From Diadophis punctatus similis (Eukaryota; Chordata; Lepidosauria; Squamata; Dipsadidae), in NCBI GenBank assembly GCA_023053685.1, contig JALIGW010000157.1, forward strand, positions 186,001 to 250,000: a stretch of DNA of 64,000 nucleotides, given 5' to 3'. Positions within the stretch are counted from its first letter, which is position 1, and each line of letters starts with the position of its first letter. The notes under the pieces were generated by a model. It did no database searches. It saw only the letters and a program-made list of their open reading frames with translations, and was not told the DNA's origin. Position numbers and translations under genes: made by a program. This document shows positions 24,212 to 37,381 of this stretch, in pieces.

Positions 24212-25861
24212 GAGAAATAAGGAGAATGCAGTGTTAGACTTTGGGCTAGCTCTTCAGCGAAGGCTTGTAATCGAAAATCAAGCGAGAATTCGGCTTTCCA
24301 GCGCATGGGGAACAGGAATATGTGTTTCTTTTTCATTTCTGAGGTGTTTGTCAAAAGTGATATTTTTGGGCTGAATTGAGAAATAAGGCGAATGCTGTGT
24401 TAGACCTTGGGCTAGCTCTTCAGGGAAAGGTCAGAATCAATAATCAAGCGAGAATTCGGCTTTCCAGCCCATGGGGAACAGGAATATGTGTTTCTTTTTC
24501 ATTTCTGAGGTGTTTGTCAAAAGTGATGTTTTTGGGCTGAATTGAATCCTAAGGCGAATGCTGTGTTAGACTTTGGGCTAGCTTTTCAGGGTAGGCTCGG
24601 AATCAAAAATCAAGCGAGAATTCAGCTTTCCAGCCTGTGGGGAACAGGAATATGTGTTTCATTTTCATTTCTGAGGTGTTTGTCAAAAGTGATGTTTTTG
24701 GGCTGAATTGAGAAATAAGGCGAATGCTGTGTTAGACCTTGGGCTAGCTCTTCAGGGAAAGGTCAGAATCAAAAATCAAGCGAGAATTCGGCTTTCCAGC
24801 CTATGGGGAACAGGAATATGTGTTTCTTTTTCATTTCTGAGGTGTTTGTCAAAAGTGATGTTTTTGGGCTGAATTGAGAAATAAGGCGAATGCTGTGTTA
24901 GACCTTGGGCTAGCTCTTCAGGGAAAGGTCGGAATCAAAAATCAAGCGAGAATTCGGCTTTCCAGCCTGTGCGGAACACGAATATGTGTTTCATTTTCAT
25001 TTCTGAGGTGTCTGTCAAAAGTCATGTTTTTTGGCTGAATTGAGAATGCTGTGTTAGACCTTGGGCTAGCTCTTCAGGGAAAGGTCGGAATCAAAAATTG
25101 AGCGAGAATTCGGCTTTCCAGCCCGTGGGGAACAGGAATATGTGTTTCTTTTTCATTTCTGAGGTGTTTGTCAAAAGTGATGTTTTTGGGTTGAATTGAG
25201 AAATAAGACGAATGCTGTGTTAGACCTTGCGCTAGCTCTTCAGGGAAAGGTCAGAATCAATAATCAAGCGAGAATTCGGCTTTCCAGCCCATGGGGAACA
25301 GGAATATGTGTTTCTTTTTCATTTCTGAGGTGTTTGTCAATAGTGATGTTTTTGGGCTGAATTGAATCCTAAGGCGAATGCTGTGTTAGACTTTGGGCTA
25401 GCTTTTCAGGGTAGGCTCGGAATCAAAAATCAAGCGAGAATTCAGCTTTCCAGCCTGTGGGGAACAGGAATATGTGTTTCATTTTCATTTCTGAGGTGTT
25501 TGTCAAAAGTGATGTTTTTGGGCTGAATTGAGAAATAAGGCGAATGCTGTGTTAGACCTTGGGCTAGGTCTTCAGGGAAAGGTCGGAATCAAAAATCAAG
25601 CGAGAATTCGGCTTTCCAGCCTGTGGGGAACAGGAATATGTGTTTCTTTTTCATTTCTGAGGTGTTTGTCAAAAGTGATGTTTTTGGGCTGAATTGAGAA
25701 ATAAGGCGAATGCTGTGTTAGACCTTGGGCTAGCTCTTCAGGGAAAGGTCGGAATCAAAAATCAAGCGAGAATTCGGCTTTCCAGCCTGTGCGGAACACG
25801 AATATGTGTTTCATTTTCATTTCTGAAGTGTTTGTCAAAAGTCATGTTTTTTGGCTGAATT

Positions 25862-26017
25862 GAGAATGCTGTGTTAGACCTTGGGCTAGCTCTTCAGGGA
25901 AAGGTCGGAATCAAAAATTGAGCGAGAATTCGGCTTTCCAGCCCGTGGGGAACAGGAATATGTGTTTCTTTTTCATTTCTGAGGTGTTTGTCAAAAGTGA
26001 TATTTTTGGGCTGAATT
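25862..26017. repeat. Chimeric short monomer C/F
   Basis: It is a 156-bp copy with a C head and body (attgag, cccgtgg) but an F-type tail (gatatttttggg, a at 26,002), followed by H as after a true F. The switch lies between about 25,946 and 26,002. Its partner at 3,457 has an ordinary C tail. Confidence 0.87.
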
Positions 26018-27003
26018 GAGAAATAAGGCGAATGCTGTGTTAGACCTTGGGCTAGCTCTTCAGGGAAAGGTCAGAATCAATAATCAAGCGAGAATTCGGC
26101 TTTCCAGCCCATGGGGAACAGGAATATGTGTTTCTTTTTCATTTCTGAGGTGTTTGTCAAAAGTGATGTTTTTGGGCTGAATTGAATCCTAAGGCGAATG
26201 CTGTGTTAGACTTTGGGCTAGCTTTTCAGGGTAGGCTCGGAATCAAAAATCAAGCGAGAATTCAGCTTTCCAGCCTGTGGGGAACAGGAATATGTGTTTC
26301 ATTTTCATTTCTGAGGTGTTTGTCAAAAGTGATGTTTTTGGGCTGAATTGAGAAATAAGGCGAATGCTGTGTTAGACCTTGGGCTAGCTCTTCAGGGAAA
26401 GGTCAGAATCAAAAATCAAGCGAGAATTCGGCTTTCCAGCCTGTGGGGAACAGGAATATGTGTTTCTTTTTCATTTCTGAGGTGTTTGTCAAAAGTGATG
26501 TTTTTGGGCTGAATTGAGAAATAAGGCGAATGCTGTGTTAGACCTTGGGCTAGCTCTTCAGGGAAAGGTCGGAATCAAAAATCAAGCGAGAATTCGGCTT
26601 TCCAGCCTGTGCGGAACACGAATATGTGTTTCATTTTCATTTCTGAGGTGTTTGTCAAAAGTCATGTTTTTTGGCTGAATTGAGAATGCTGTGTTAGACC
26701 TTGGGCTAGCTCTTCAGGGAAAGGTCGGAATCAAAAATTGAGCGAGAATTCGGCTTTCCAGCCCGTGGGGAACAGGAATATGTGTTTCTTTTTCATTTCT
26801 GAGGTGTTTGTCAAAAGTGATGTTTTTGGGTTGAATTGAGAAATAAGACGAATGCTGTGTTAGACCTTGCGCTAGCTCTTCAGGGAAAGGTCAGAATCAA
26901 TAATCAAGCGAGAATTCGGCTTTCCAGCCCATGGGGAACAGGAATATGTGTTTCTTTTTCATTTCTGAGGTGTTTGTCAATAGTGATGTTTTTGGGCTGA
27001 ATT

Positions 27004-27169
27004 GAATCCTAAGGCGAATGCTGTGTTAGACTTTGGGCTAGCTTTTCAGGGTAGGCTCGGAATCAAAAATCAAGCGAGAATTCAGCTTTCCAGCCCATGG
27101 GGAACAGGAATATGTGTTTCTTTTTCCTTTCTGAGGTGTTTGTCAAAAGTGATGTTTTTGGGCTGAATT
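27004..27169. repeat. Chimeric monomer E/Q
   Basis: It has an E head and body through attcagc, then cccatgg and ctttttccttt as in Q, followed by R. The switch lies in 27,084-27,096. It rejoins the sequence order of the 1,807 unit at R. Confidence 0.84.
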
Positions 27170-27501
27170 GAATCCTAAGGCGAATGCTGGGTTAGACCTT
27201 GGGCTAGCTCTTCAGGGAAAGGTCGGAATCAAAAATCAAGCGAGAATTCGGCTTTCCAGCCTGTGGGGAACAGGAATATGTGTTTCTTTTTCATTTCTGA
27301 GGTGTTTGTCAAAAGTGATGTTTTTGGGCTGAATTGAGAAATAAGGCGAATGCTGTGTTAAACCTTGGGCTAGCTCTTCAGGGAAGGCTTGGAATCGAAA
27401 ATCAAGCGAGAATTCGGCTTTCCAGCCCGTGGGGAACAGGAATATGTGTTTCTTTTTCATTTCTGAGGTGTTTGTCAAAAGTGATGTTTTTGGGCTGAAT
27501 T

Positions 27502-27667
27502 GAATCATAAGGCGAATGCTGTGTTAGACTTTGGGCTAGCTTTTCAGGGTAGGCTCGGAATCAAAAATCAAGCGAGAATTCGGCTTTCCAGCCTGTGCGG
27601 AACACGAATATGTGTTTCATTTTCATTTCTGAGGTGTTTGTCAAAAGTCATGTTTTTTGGCTGAATT
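27502..27667. repeat. Chimeric monomer E/B
   Basis: The head is E-like with a private change (gaatcataagg), and the rest is B (attcggc, gtgcggaacacg, gtcatg tail). A short monomer follows. The switch is at about 27,558-27,582. From here the alignment to the left copy continues at an offset of exactly 22,561 bp. Confidence 0.86.
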
Positions 27668-28653
27668 GAGAATGCTGTGTTAGACCTTGGGCTAGCTCTT
27701 CAGGGAAAGGTCGGAATCAAAAATTGAGCGAGAATTCGGCTTTCCAGCCCGTGGGGAACAGGAATATGTGTTTCTTTTTCATTTCTGAGGTGTTTGTCAA
27801 AAGTGATGTTTTTGGGCTGAATTGAGAAATAAGGCGAATGCTGTGTTAGACCTTGCGCTAGCTCTTCAGGGAAAGGTCAGAATCAAAAATTGAGCGAGAA
27901 TTCGGCTTTCCAGCCCGTGGGGAACAGGAATATGTGTTTCTTTTTCATTTCTGAGGTGTTTGTCAAAAGTGATGTTTTTGGGCTGAATTGAGAAATAAGG
28001 CGAATGCTGTGTTAGACCTTGCGCTAGCTCTTCAGGGAAAGGTCAGAATCAATAATCAAGCAAGAATTCGGCTTTCCAGCCCATGGGGAACAGGAATATG
28101 TGTTTCTTTTTCATTTCTGAGGTGTTTGTCAAAAGTGATGTTTTTGGGCTGAATTGAATCCTAAGGCGAATGCTGTGTTAGACTTTGGGCTAGCTTTTCA
28201 GGGTAGGCTCGGAATCAAAAATCAAGCGAGAATTCAGCTTTCCAGCCTGTGGGGAACAGGAATACGTGTTTCATTTTCATTTCTGAGGTGTTTGTCAAAA
28301 GTGATGTTTTTGGGCTGAATTGAATCCTAAGGCGAATGCTGTGTTAGACTTTGGGCTAGCTTTTCAGGGTAGGCTCGGAATCAAAAATCAAGCGAGAATT
28401 CAGCTTTCCAGCCTGTGGGGAACAGGAATATGTGTTTCATTTTCATTTCTGAGGTGTTTGTCAAAAGTGATGTTTTTGGGCTGAATTGAATCCTAAGGCG
28501 AATGCTTTGTTAGACTTTGGGCTAGCTTTTCAGGGTAGGCTCGGAATCAAAAATCAAGCGAGAATTCAGCTTTCCAGCCTGTGGGGAACAGGAATATGTG
28601 TTTCATTTTCATTTCTGAGGTGTTTGTCAAAAGTGATGTTTTTGGGCTGAATT

Positions 28654-30791
28654 GAGAAATAAGGAGAATGCAGTGTTAGACTTTGGGCTAGCTCTTCAGC
28701 GAAGGCTTGTAATCGAAAATCAAGCGAGAATTCGGCTTTCCAGCCCATGGGGAACAGGAATATGTGTTTCTTTTTCATTTCTGAGGTGTTTGTCAAAAGT
28801 GATATTTTTGGGCTGAATTGAGAAATAAGGCGAATGCTGTGTTAGACCTTGGGCTAGCTCTTCAGGGAAAGGTCAGAATCAATAATCAAGCGAGAATTCG
28901 GCTTTCCAGCCCATGGGGAACAGGAATATGTGTTTCTTTTTCATTTCTGAGGTGTTTGTCAAAAGTGATGTTTTTGGGCTGAATTGAATCCTAAGGCGAA
29001 TGCTGTGTTAGACTTTGGGCTAGCTTTTCAGGGTAGGCTCGGAATCAAAAATCAAGCGAGAATTCAGCTTTCCAGCCTGTGGGGAACAGGAATATGTGTT
29101 TCATTTTCATTTCTGAGGTGTTTGTCAAAAGTGATGTTTTTGGGCTGAATTGAGAAATAAGGCGAATGCTGTGTTAGACCTTGGGCTAGCTCTTCAGGGA
29201 AAGGTCAGAATCAAAAATCAAGCGAGAATTCGGCTTTCCAGCCTGTGGGGAACAGGAATATGTGTTTCTTTTTCATTTCTGAGGTGTTTGTCAAAAGTGA
29301 TGTTTTTGGGCTGAATTGAGAAATAAGGCGAATGCTGTGTTAGACCTTCTGCTAGCTCTTCAGGGAAAGGTCGGAATCAAAAATCAAGCGAGAATTCGGC
29401 TTTCCAGCCTGTGCGGAACACGAATATGTGTTTCATTTTCATTTCTGAGGTGTTTGTCAAAAGTCATGTTTTTTGGCTGAATTGAGAATGCTGTGTTAGA
29501 CCTTGGGCTAGCTCTTCAGGGAAAGGTCAGAATCAATAATCAAGCAAGAATTCGGCTTTCCAGCCCATGGGGAACAGGAATATGTGTTTCTTTTTCATTT
29601 CTGAGGTGTTTGTCAAAAGTGATGTTTTTGGGCTGAATTGAATCCTAAGGCGAATGCTGTGTTAGACTTTGGGCTAGTTTTTCAGGGTAGGCTCGGAATC
29701 AAAAATCAAGCGAGAATTCAGCTTTCCAGCCTGTGGGGAACAGGAATACGTGTTTCATTTTCATTTCTGAGGTGTTTGTCAAAAGTGATGTTTTTGGGCT
29801 GAATTGAATCCTAAGGCGAATGCTGTGTTAGACTTTGGGCTAGCTTTTCAGGGTAGGCTCGGAATCAAAAATCAAGCGAGAATTCAGCTTTCCAGCCTGT
29901 GGGGAACAGGAATATGTGTTTCATTTTCATTTCTGAGGTGTTTGTCAAAAGTGATGTTTTTGGGCTGAATTGAATCCTAAGGCGAATGCTGTGTTAGACT
30001 TTGGGCTAGCTTTTCAGGGTAGGCTCGGAATCAAAAATCAAGCGAGAATTCAGCTTTCCAGCCTGTGGGGAACAGGAATATGTGTTTCATTTTCATTTCT
30101 GAGGTGTTTGTCAAAAGTGATGTTTTTGGGCTGAATTGAATCCTAAGGCGAATGCTGTGTTAGACTTTGGGCTAGCTTTTCAGGGTAGGCTCGGAATCAA
30201 AAATCAAGCGAGAATTCAGCTTTCCAGCCTGTGGGGAACAGGAATATGTGTTTCATTTTCATTTCTGAGGTGTTTGTCAAAAGTGATGTTTTTTGGCTGA
30301 ATTGAGAATGCTGTGTTAGACCTTGCGCTAGCTCTTCAGGGAAAGGTCAGAATCAATAATCAAGCAAGAATTCGGCTTTCCAGCCCATGGGGAACAGGAA
30401 TATGTGTTTCTTTTTCATTTCTGAGGTGTTTGTCAAAAGTGATGTTTTTGGGCTGAATTGAATCCTAAGGCGAATGCTGTGTTAGACTTTGGGCTAGCTT
30501 TTCAGGGTAGGCTCGGAATCAAAAATCAAGCGAGAATTCAGCTTTCCAGCCTGTGGGGAACAGGAATACGTGTTTCTTTTTCATTTCTGAGGTGTTTGTC
30601 AAAAGTGATGTTTTTGGGCTGAATTGAATCCTAAGGCGAATGCTGTGTTAGACTTTGGGCTAGCTTTTCAGGGTAGGCTCGGAATCAAAAATCAAGCGAG
30701 AATTCAGCTTTCCAGCCTGTGGGGAACAGGAATATGTGTTTCATTTTCATTTCTGAGGTGTTTGTCAAAAGTGATGTTTTTGGGCTGAATT
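28654..30791. repeat. Domain I higher-order unit, 13-mer (2,138 bp)
   Basis: Order: F H E G B S E E E E S E E. It is the partner of 6,093-8,230 at an offset of 22,561. It shares ctagtttttc (about 29,676) and lacks the changes at 7,276 and 7,909 of the left copy. Confidence 0.92.
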
Positions 30792-32275
30792 GAGAAATAA
30801 GGAGAATGCAGTGTTAGACTTTGGGCTAGCTCTTCAGCGAAGGCTTGTAATCGAAAATCAAGCGAGAATTCGGCTTTCCAGCCCATGGGGAACAGGAATA
30901 TGTGTTTCTTTTTCATTTCTGAGGTGTTTGTCAAAAGTGATATTTTTGGGCTGAATTGAGAAATAAGGCGAATGCTGTGTTAGACCTTGGGCTAGCTCTT
31001 CAGGGAAAGGTCAGAATCAATAATCAAGCGAGAATTCGGCTTTCCAGCCCATGGGGAACAGGAATATGTGTTTCTTTTTCATTTCTGAGGTGTTTGTCAA
31101 AAGTGATGTTTTTGGGCTGAATTGAATCCTAAGGCGAATGCTGTGTTAGACTTTGGGCTAGCTTTTCAGGGTGGGCTCGGAATCAAAAATCAAGCGAGAA
31201 TTCAGCTTTCCAGCCTGTGGGGAACAGGAATATGTGTTTCATTTTCATTTCTGAGGTGTTTGTCAAAAGTGATGTTTTTGGGCTGAATTGAGAAATAAGG
31301 CGAATGCTGTGTTAGACCTTGGGCTAGCTCTTCAGGGAAAGGTCAGAATCAAAAATCAAGCGAGAATTCGGCTTTCCAGCCTGTGGGGAACAGGAATATG
31401 TGTTTCTTTTTCATTTCTGAGGTGTTTGTCAAAAGTGATGTTTTTGGGCTGAATTGAGAAATAAGGCGAATGCTGTGTTAGACCTTCTGCTAGCTCTTCA
31501 GGGAAAGGTCGGAATCAAAAATCAAGCGAGAATTCGGCTTTCCAGCCTGTGCGGAACACGAATATGTGTTTCATTTTCATTTCTGAGGTGTTTGTCAAAA
31601 GTCATGTTTTTTGGCTGAATTGAGAATGCTGTGTTAGACCTTGGGCTAGCTCTTCAGGGAAAGGTCAGAATCAATAATCAAGCAAGAATTCGGCTTTCCA
31701 GCCCATGGGGAACAGGAATATGTGTTTCTTTTTCATTTCTGAGGTGTTTGTCAAAAGTGATGTTTTTGGGCTGAATTGAATCCTAAGGCGAATGCTGTGT
31801 TAGACTTTGGGCTAGCTTTTCAGGGTAGGCTCGGAATCAAAAATCAAGCGAGAATTCAGCTTTCCAGCCTGTGGGGAACAGGAATACGTGTTTCATTTTC
31901 ATTTCTGAGGTGTTTGTCAAAAGTGATGTTTTTGGGCTGAATTGAATCCTAAGGCGAATGCTGTGTTAGACTTTGGGCTAGCTTTTCAGGGTAGGCTCGG
32001 AATCAAAAATCAAGCGAGAATTCAGCTTTCCAGCCTGTGGGGAACAGGAATATGTGTTTCATTTTCATTTCTGAGGTGTTTGTCAAAAGTGATGTTTTTG
32101 GGCTGAATTGAATCCTAAGGCGAATGCTGTGTTAGACTTTGGGCTAGCTTTTCAGGGTAGGCTCGGAATCAAAAATCAAGCGAGAATTCAGCTTTCCAGC
32201 CTGTGGGGAACAGGAATATGTGTTTCATTTTCATTTCTGAGGTGTTTGTCAAAAGTGATGTTTTTGGGCTGAATT
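30792..32275. repeat. Domain I higher-order unit, 9-mer (1,484 bp)
   Basis: Order: F H E G B S E E E. It is the partner of 8,231-9,714 and shares gggtgggctcgg at about 31,171. It keeps the usual bases where the left copy has private changes (9,372 and 9,683). Confidence 0.92.
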
Positions 32276-33593
32276 GAGAAATAAGGAGAATGCAGTGTTA
32301 GACTTTGGGCTAGCTCTTCAGCGAAGGCTTGTAATCGAAAATCAAGCGAGAATTCGGCTTTCCAGCCCATCGGGAACAGGAATATGTGTTTCTTTTTCAT
32401 TTCTGAGGTGTTTGTCAAAAGTGATATTTTTGGGCTGAATTGAGAAATAAGGCGAATGCTGTGTTAGACCTTGGGCTAGCTCTTCAGGGAAAGGTCAGAA
32501 TCAATAATCAAGCGAGAATTCGGCTTTCCAGCCCATGGGGAACAGGAATATGTGTTTCTTTTTCATTTCTGAGGTGTTTGTCAAAAGTGATGTTTTTGGG
32601 CTGAATTGAATCCTAAGGCGAATGCTGTGTTAGACTTTGGGCTAGCTTTTCAGGGTAGGCTCGGAATCAAAAATCAAGCGAGAATTCGGCTTTCCAGCCT
32701 GTGGGGAACAGGAATATGTGTTTCTTTTTCATTTCTGAGGTGTTTGTCAAAAGTGATGTTTTTGGGCTGAATTGAGAAATAAGGCGAATGCTGTGTTAGA
32801 CCTTCTGCTAGCTCTTCAGGGAAAGGTCGGAATCAAAAATCAAGCGAGAATTCGGCTTTCCAGCCTGTGCGGAACACGAATATGTGTTTCATTTTCATTT
32901 CTGAGGTGTTTGTCAAAAGTCATGTTTTTTGGCTGAATTGAGAATGCTGTGTTAGACCTTGGGCTAGCTCTTCAGGGAAAGGTCAGAATCAATAATCAAG
33001 CAAGAATTCGGCTTTCCAGCCCATGGGGAACAGGAATATGTGTTTCTTTTTCATTTCTGAGGTGTTTGTCAAAAGTGATGTTTTTGGGCTGAATTGAATC
33101 CTAAGGCGAATGCTGTGTTAGACTTTGGGCTAGCTTTTCAGGGTAGGCTCGGAATCAAAAATCAAGCGAGAATTCAGCTTTCCAGCCTGTGGGGAACAGG
33201 AATACGTGTTTCATTTTCATTTCTGAGGTGTTTGTCAAAAGTGATGTTTTTGGGCTGAATTGAATCCTAAGGCGAATGCTGTGTTAGACTTTGGGCTAGC
33301 TTTTCAGGGTAGGCTCGGAATCAAAAATCAAGCGAGAATTCAGCTTTCCAGCCTGTGGGGAACAGGAATATGTGTTTCATTTTCATTTCTGAGGTGTTTG
33401 TCAAAAGTGATGTTTTTGGGCTGAATTGAATCCTAAGGCGAATGCTGTGTTAGACTTTGGGCTAGCTTTTCAGGGTAGGCTCGGAATCAAAAATCAAGCG
33501 AGAATTCAGCTTTCCAGCCTGTGGGGAACAGGAATATGTGTTTCATTTTCATTTCTGAGGTGTTTGTCAAAAGTGATGTTTTTGGGCTGAATT
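32276..33593. repeat. Domain I higher-order unit, 8-mer (1,318 bp)
   Basis: Order: F H E/G B S E E E. It is the partner of 9,715-11,032, including the cccatcggg F copy (about 32,371) and the E/G chimera at 32,608-32,773. That chimera therefore predates the long duplication. Confidence 0.92.
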
Positions 33594-35731
33594 GAGAAAT
33601 AAGGAGAATGCAGTGTTAGACTTTGGGCTAGCTCTTCAGCGAAGGCTTGTAATCGAAAATCAAGCGAGAATTCGGCTTTCCAGCCCATGGGGAACAGGAA
33701 TATGTGTTTCTTTTTCATTTCTGAGGTGTTTGTCAAAAGTGATATTTTTGGGCTGAATTGAGAAATAAGGCGAATGCTGTGTTAGACCTTGGGCTAGCTC
33801 TTCAGGGAAAGGTCAGAATCAATAATCAAGCGAGAATTCGGCTTTCCAGCCCATGGGGAACAGGAATATGTGTTTCTTTTTCATTTCTGAGGTGTTTGTC
33901 AAAAGTGATGTTTTTGGGCTGAATTGAATCCTAAGGCGAATGCTGTGTTAGACTTTGGGCTAGCTTTTCAGGGTAGGCTCGGAATCAAAAATCAAGCGAG
34001 AATTCAGCTTTCCAGCCTGTGGGGAACAGGAATATGTGTTTCATTTTCATTTCTGAGGTGTTTGTCAAAAGTGATGTTTTTGGGCTGAATTGAGAAATAA
34101 GGCGAATGCTGTGTTAGACCTTGGGCTAGCTCTTCAGGGAAAGGTCAGAATCAAAAATCAAGCGAGAATTCGGCTTTCCAGCCTGTGGGGAACAGGAATA
34201 TGTGTTTCTTTTTCATTTCTGAGGTGTTTGTCAAAAGTGATGTTTTTGGGCTGAATTGAGAAATAAGGCGAATGCTGTGTTAGACCTTCTGCTAGCTCTT
34301 CAGGGAAAGGTCGGAATCAAAAATCAAGCGAGAATTCGGCTTTTCAGCCTGTGCGGAACACGAATATGTGTTTCATTTTCATTTCTGAGGTGTTTGTCAA
34401 AAGTCATGTTTTTTGGCTGAATTGAGAATGCTGTGTTAGACCTTGGGCTAGCTCTTCAGGGAAAGGTCAGAATCAATAATCAAGCAAGAATTCGGCTTTC
34501 CAGCCCATGGGGAACAGGAATATGTGTTTCTTTTTCATTTCTGAGGTGTTTGTCAAAAGTGATGTTTTTGGGCTGAATTGAATCCTAAGGCGAATGCTGT
34601 GTTAGACTTTGGGCTAGCTTTTCAGGGTAGGCTCGGAATCAAAAATCAAGCGAGAATTCAGCTTTCCAGCCTGTGGGGAACAGGAATACGTGTTTCATTT
34701 TCATTTCTGAGGTGTTTGTCAAAAGTGATGTTTTTGGGCTGAATTGAATCCTAAGGCGAATGCTGTGTTAGACTTTGGGCTAGCTTTTCAGGGTAGGCTC
34801 GGAATCAAAAATCAAGCGAGAATTCAGCTTTCCAGCCTGTGGGGAACAGGAATATGTGTTTCATTTTCATTTCTGAGGTGTTTGTCAAAAGTGATGTTTT
34901 TGGGCTGAATTGAATCCTAAGGCGAATGCTGTGTTAGACTTTGGGCTAGCTTTTCAGGGTAGGCTCGGAATCAAAAATCAAGCGAGAATTCAGCTTTCCA
35001 GCCTGTGGGGAACAGGAATATGTGTTTCATTTTCATTTCTGAGGTGTTTGTCAAAAGTGATGTTTTTGGGCTGAATTGAATCCTAAGGCGAATGCTGTGT
35101 TAGACTTTGGGCTAGCTTTTCAGGGTAGGCTCGGAATCAAAAATCAAGCGAGAATTCAGCTTTCCAGCCTGTGGGGAACAGGAATATGTGTTTCATTTTC
35201 ATTTCTGAGGTGTTTGTCAAAAGTGATGTTTTTTGGCTGAATTGAGAATGCTGTGTTAGACCTTGCGCTAGCTCTTCAGGGAAAGGTCAGAATCAATAAT
35301 CAAGCAAGAATTCGGCTTTCCAGCCCATGGGGAACAGGAATATGTGTTTCTTTTTCATTTCTGAGGTGTTTGTCAAAAGTGATGTTTTTGGGCTGAATTG
35401 AATCCTAAGGCGAATGCTGTGTTAGACTTTGGGCTAGCTTTTCAGGGTAGGCTCGGAATCAAAAATCAAGCGAGAATTCAGCTTTCCAGCCTGTGGGGAA
35501 CAGGAATACGTGTTTCTTTTTCATTTCTGAGGTGTTTGTCAAAAGTGATGTTTTTGGGCTGAATTGAATCCTAAGGCGAATGCTGTGTTAGACTTTGGGC
35601 TAGCTTTTCAGGGTAGGCTCGGAATCAAAAATCAAGCGAGAATTCAGCTTTCCAGCCTGTGGGGAACAGGAATATGTGTTTCATTTTCATTTCTGAGGTG
35701 TTTGTCAAAAGTGATGTTTTTGGGCTGAATT
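33594..35731. repeat. Domain I higher-order unit, 13-mer (2,138 bp)
   Basis: Order: F H E G B S E E E E S E E. It is the partner of 11,033-13,170 and shares ggcttttcagcc (about 34,342). I noticed no difference between the two by eye. Confidence 0.9.
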
Positions 35732-37381
35732 GAGAAATAAGGAGAATGCAGTGTTAGACTTTGGGCTAGCTCTTCAGCGAAGGCTTGTAATCGAAAATCA
35801 AGCGAGAATTCGGCTTTCCAGCCCATGGGGAACAGGAATATGTGTTTCCTTTTCATTTCTGAGGTGTTTGTCAAAAGTGATATTTTTGGGCTGAATTGAG
35901 AAATAAGGCGAATGCTGTGTTAGACCTTGGGCTAGCTCTTCAGGGAAAGGTCAGAATCAATAATCAAGCGAGAATTCGGCTTTCCAGCCCATGGGGAACA
36001 GGAATATGTGTTTCTTTTTCATTTCTGAGGTGTTTGTCAAAAGTGATGTTTTTGGGCTGAATTGAATCCTAAGGCGAATGCTGTGTTAGACTTTGGGCTA
36101 GCTTTTCAGGGTAGGCTCGGAATCAAAAATCAAGCGAGAATTCAGCTTTCCAGCCTGTGGGGAACAGGAATATGTGTTTCATTTTCATTTCTGAGGTGTT
36201 TGTCAAAAGTGATGTTTTTGGGCTGAATTGAGAAATAAGGCGAATGCTGTGTTAGACCTTGGGCTAGCTCTTCAGGGAAAGGTCAGAATCAAAAATCAAG
36301 CGAGAATTCGGCTTTCCAGCCTGTGGGGAACAGGAATATGTGTTTCTTTTTCATTTCTGAGGTGTTTGTCAAAAGTGATGTTTTTGGGCTGAATTGAGAA
36401 ATAAGGCGAATGCTGTGTTAGACCTTCTGCTAGCTCTTCAGGGAAAGGTCGGAATCAAAAATCAAGCGAGAATTCGGCTTTCCAGCCTGTGCGGAACACG
36501 AATATGTGTTTCATTTTCATTTCTGAGGTGTTTGTCAAAAGTCATGTTTTTTGGCTGAATTGAGAATGCTGTGTTAGACCTTGGGCTAGCTCTTCAGGGA
36601 AAGGTCAGAATCAATAATCAAGCAAGAATTCGGCTTTCCAGCCCATGGGGAACAGGAATATGTGTTTCTTTTTCATTTCTGAGGTGTTTGTCAAAAGTGA
36701 TGTTTTTGGGCTGAATTGAATCCTAAGGCGAATGCTGTGTTAGACTTTGGGCTAGCTTTTCAGGGTAGGCTCGGAATCAAAAATCAAGCGAGAATTCAGC
36801 TTTCCAGCCTGTGGGGAACAGGAATACGTGTTTCATTTTCATTTCTGAGGTGTTTGTCAAAAGTGATGTTTTTGGGCTGAATTGAATCCTAAGGCGAATG
36901 CTGTGTTAGACTTTGGGCTAGCTTTTCAGGGTAGGCTCGGAATCAAAAATCAAGCGAGAATTCAGCTTTCCAGCCTGTGGGGAACAGGAATACGTGTTTC
37001 ATTTTCATTTCTGAGGTGTTTGTCAAAAGTGATGTTTTTGGGCTGAATTGAATCCTAAGGCGAATGCTGTGTTAGACTTTGGGCTAGCTTTTCAGGGTAG
37101 GCTCGGAATCAAAAATCAAGCGAGAATTCAGCTTTCCAGCCTGTGGGGAACAGGAATATGTGTTTCATTTTCATTTCTGAGGTGTTTGTCAAAAGTGATG
37201 TTTTTGGGCTGAATTGAATCCTAAGGCGAATGCTGTGTTAGACTTTGGGCTAGCTTTTCAGGGTAGGCTCGGAATCAAAAATCAAGCGAGAATTCAGCTT
37301 TCCAGCCTGTGGGGAACAGGAATATGTGTTTCATTTTCATTTCTGAGGTGTTTGTCAAAAGTGATGTTTTTGGGCTGAATT
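35732..37381. repeat. Domain I higher-order unit, 10-mer (1,650 bp)
   Basis: Order: F H E G B S E E E E, with one short copy. It is the unfused counterpart of the 9-mer at 13,171, keeping E (36,064) and G (36,230) as separate monomers. It lacks the two single-base deletions of that copy. Confidence 0.9.

Larger units (their letters stand above)
24212..28653. repeat. Domain I higher-order unit, 27-mer with clustered chimeras
   Basis: Order: F H E G B C D E A B C/F H E G B C D E/Q R K E/B C G D E E E (4,442 bp, four short copies). The first third matches 1,807-3,590 and the last third matches 5,107-6,092. Between them, an H E G B C D E run has replaced D/E P Q, T is missing and E-G-B is fused. 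Three junction monomers lie within 1.8 kb (25,862, 27,004, 27,502). Confidence 0.87.
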
